DNA from: Flavobacterium foetidum
GTDB lineage: Bacteria > Bacteroidota > Bacteroidia > Flavobacteriales > Flavobacteriaceae
Direction: 5' to 3'
Assembly (NCBI RefSeq): GCF_004634245.1
Contig: NZ_SJTF01000002.1
Coordinates: 248,001-312,000 of the forward strand
DNA length: 64,000 nucleotides
In this document: piece by piece, positions 62,011 through 64,000 of the stretch
Layout: every line of letters starts with the position of its first letter
How positions within the stretch are numbered: the first letter of the stretch is position 1
Program-made: the position numbers and the translations under genes
Notes under the pieces: model-generated
Told to the model about the DNA's origin: nothing
Seen by the model: only the letters and a program-made list of their open reading frames with translations
Databases searched by the model: none

Positions 62011-63436
62011 CGCCAAGGTCTCTGTATACGTGAACCGCAGCGTTTAATTGTTCTTTTTTCGTATCTATTAATTCTAATTTTGCTTCTAGAGCATCTCTTT
62101 GCGTCATTAAAACTTCGAAGTAATCTACTCTAGCCGATTTAAACAAATCGTTAGACACATCGATTGATGTATTTAAGGCTGCAACCTGTTGTGATTTTAG
62201 ATCGTATCCTTTTTGCAGGTTTTCGATTTTAGAAAGCTGGGTCGAAACTTCTAAGTAGGCATTTAAAATCGTTTTGTCATAATTGTACAAAGCCTGAAGC
62301 TGTCTTGCATTGGCACTTGAAAATTCTGCCTTAATCGCGTTTCTGTTAATTAAAGGCGCAACTAAATCTCCCGCTAACGAATACAATAGTGATTCTGGCA
62401 TCGTCAATAAATAAGATGGCTTAAAAGCTTGCACACCAATCGCTGCCGAAATATCCAATGAAGGATAAAATTCGGCACGAGCTGCTTTTACGTCTAATTT
62501 AGCGGCAGCCAATTCTAATTCGGCTTGTTTTAGATCTGGACGGTTCAACAATAATTGAGATGGAATCCCCGATTTAACTTCTGCTGGAAGCATGGCTAAA
62601 AAGTCAGTATGATTTCTTTTGATTTCCTGTGGATATCTTCCTAACAAAAAGTTGATTTTATTTTCGTTTTCTTTGATTTTTTGTAAAATATCAAACTCTA
62701 AACTTTTGGAAGTCAAAACCTCAGCCTGAAATTTCTGAACACCAAGTTCTGTTGCTCTTGCTGCCTGTTTTTGAACTTTTACGATTTCAAGTGCATTAGA
62801 CTGCAACTGAATAGTCTGTTTTACAATATCAAGCTGACTGTCTAAAGCCAGTAATTCGTAATACGAGTCGGCAATCTCTGCAATCAGGTTTGTTACTACA
62901 AAATTCTTACCTTCAATAGTTGCCAAATAGCGGTCTATTGCAGCTTTTTTAGAATTGCGCAGTTTTTTCCATATGTCTACTTCCCAATTCGCATAAGCGG
63001 CAACCGTAAAATCAGGTAGCGGATCTGGAGTTTCTACCCCCGGCTTAATTTCGGTAGTGGCATCGCCCGCACCTTGGCTGGTATAACGCCCAACTTTTTC
63101 TATTCCTGCACCCGCACGAATACCTGCAGTTGGAAGCAAAAGCCCTTTTCTAACTCGGATGTCATTTTTTGCAATTTCGATTTCCTGCAACGTCATATTT
63201 AGCTCTTGATTGTTTTTAAGCGCAATATCAATGAGTTCATTCAAATTTTGGTCTTTAAAAAAATCTTTCCACTTAATGGATGCTGTAGTGACTGTATCCT
63301 GATTTTTTGTATTTCCGAAGGACTCAGGAACCGGTGCGCTTGCAACACTTGTCTCCGCCGCAGGGGTTTTGCAACCCACCACAGCAAGACAAAGCCCCAA
63401 AGCAATACTGTATTGATATAATTTTATTTTATACAT
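61997..63436 (-). CDS. RND efflux outer membrane lipoprotein (OprM/NodT/TolC family)
   Basis: A 479-aa protein with lipobox LAVVGC (Cys22, KTPAAE follows). It has two outer-membrane-efflux halves with YANWEVDIWKKLRNSKKAAIDRY, LLLNRPDLKQAELELAAAK and the family end VYRDLGGGWK. It is the exit duct for the pump upstream; its ATG overlaps the pump's stop region by 8 bp. It is a different subfamily from the copy at 9249. Confidence 0.95.
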   Translation of the reverse strand: MYKIKLYQYSIALGLCLAVVGCKTPAAETSVASAPVPESFGNTKNQDTVTTASIKWKDFFKDQNLNELIDIALKNNQELNMTLQEIEIAKNDIRVRKGLLLPTAGIRAGAGIEKVGRYTSQGAGDATTEIKPGVETPDPLPDFTVAAYANWEVDIWKKLRNSKKAAIDRYLATIEGKNFVVTNLIAEIADSYYELLALDSQLDIVKQTIQLQSNALEIVKVQKQAARATELGVQKFQAEVLTSKSLEFDILQKIKENENKINFLLGRYPQEIKRNHTDFLAMLPAEVKSGIPSQLLLNRPDLKQAELELAAAKLDVKAARAEFYPSLDISAAIGVQAFKPSYLLTMPESLLYSLAGDLVAPLINRNAIKAEFSSANARQLQALYNYDKTILNAYLEVSTQLSKIENLQKGYDLKSQQVAALNTSIDVSNDLFKSARVDYFEVLMTQRDALEAKLELIDTKKEQLNAAVHVYRDLGGGWK

Positions 63437-64000
63437 GATTATTATCTATTTCTTCTGTTAATGGATTTTCTTCTTCATGTTTTACCAATTTGTGTTTTTC
63501 GGCAATTTTGGCAAAAATGTAATACAAGCCCGGAATAACAAATACACCGCAGATAGTTCCTATAAGCATACCTCCCGCAGCAGCGGTTCCGATTGTTCTG
63601 TTACCGATTTTACCCGGACCAGTAGCAAAAGCAAGAGGCAATAATCCGGCAATAAAAGCAAAAGAAGTCATCAAAATTGGACGGAAACGTTCTTTTGCTC
63701 CCTCCATCGCACCTTCTAAAACAGTTTTTCCTGCGGCATGTCTCTGAATCGCAAACTCCACAATAAGCACGGCATTTTTACCTAATAGTCCGATAAGCAT
63801 TACCATGGCAACCTGTGCATAAATATTGTTTTCTAATCCGGTCAGCTTTAATAAAAGGAAAGCGCCAAAAATACCAGCCGGCAGCGAAAGAATAACAGAT
63901 AATGGAAGAATAAAACTTTCGTATTGCGCCGCCAAAACCAGATAAACGAATCCTAAACAAATCAGGAATACCCAGATTGCCTGATTTCCCTGCGCTACCT
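63429..64000 (-). CDS. RND efflux transporter, AcrB/HAE1 family (5' truncated)
   Basis: The C-terminal 190 residues of an AcrB-like pump; the frame stays open to the window edge (FVYLVLAAQYESFILPLSV). The hallmark helices are present: LAAQYESFILPLSVILSLPAGIFGA, MVMLIGLLGKNAVLIVEFAIQR, AAKERF-like EGAKERFRPILMTSFAFI and AAGGMLIGTICGVFVIPGLYYIF. It overlaps the TolC-like gene downstream. The adaptor gene presumably lies beyond the window. Confidence 0.95.
   Translation of the reverse strand, partial: VAQGNQAIWVFLICLGFVYLVLAAQYESFILPLSVILSLPAGIFGAFLLLKLTGLENNIYAQVAMVMLIGLLGKNAVLIVEFAIQRHAAGKTVLEGAMEGAKERFRPILMTSFAFIAGLLPLAFATGPGKIGNRTIGTAAAGGMLIGTICGVFVIPGLYYIFAKIAEKHKLVKHEEENPLTEEIDNNHV

Overview
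The window looks like a low-GC chromosome segment of a Flavobacterium-type bacterium (Bacteroidota). The signs are a type IX secretion C-terminal sorting domain, many SPII lipoproteins with acidic residues after the lipid cysteine, TAnnTTTG-type -7 boxes without clear Shine-Dalgarno sequences, an RND efflux system whose TolC-like partner is a lipoprotein, and MocR, Ku and LigD proteins. No tRNA, rRNA, CRISPR array, transposase or integrase gene was seen. All family calls are by eye from motifs; no search was run.

Left part (1-20.5 kb): a 5'-truncated FAD/Rieske oxidoreductase with a flavodoxin-like protein and an SDR; a minus-strand exopolysaccharide-type operon (response regulator, YaiO-like barrel, HEAT protein, GT2) behind a hybrid histidine kinase; a complete RND efflux operon (MFP, AcrB-like pump, OprM-like lipoprotein) with a LytTR/LytS pair upstream; and a UspA - membrane protein - FabH-like operon.

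Middle (20.6-39.3 kb): a TonB-dependent receptor; a non-homologous end-joining region in which Ku and LigD bracket small stress-type genes (two too short for routine ORF calling); a MocR regulator and a YggS PLP-binding protein separated by a 266-bp palindromic repeat, a DUF2024 gene and operator-like repeats; an AAA ATPase; a second GT2; and a response regulator followed by a multi-PAS histidine kinase.

Right-middle (39.5-51.7 kb): the most unusual content. A cassette occurs twice, at 39.5-43.4 and 48.5-51.7 kb. Each copy has a divergent single-TM protein, a leader of about 220 nt with matching structure (hairpin, pseudoknot, second hairpin), a tiny lipoprotein with an acidic/proline tail, a terminator-like hairpin enclosing the start codon of the next gene, and a lipoprotein-type TPR histidine kinase. 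Copy 1 ends with a response regulator; copy 2 has none. Between them lie a run of small accessory genes and a GH1 beta-glycosidase.

Right end (51.7-64 kb): an 84-bp near-identical direct repeat brackets a 10.2-kb block. The block holds a minus-strand cell-surface gene cluster (O-antigen-ligase/TPR, transglutaminase-like, Sel1/T9SS, Cys-rich JAMM-like, small secreted proteins) and a 1.2-kb AT-rich gene-free stretch. A second RND efflux operon (TolC-like lipoprotein, 5'-truncated pump) runs off the window.
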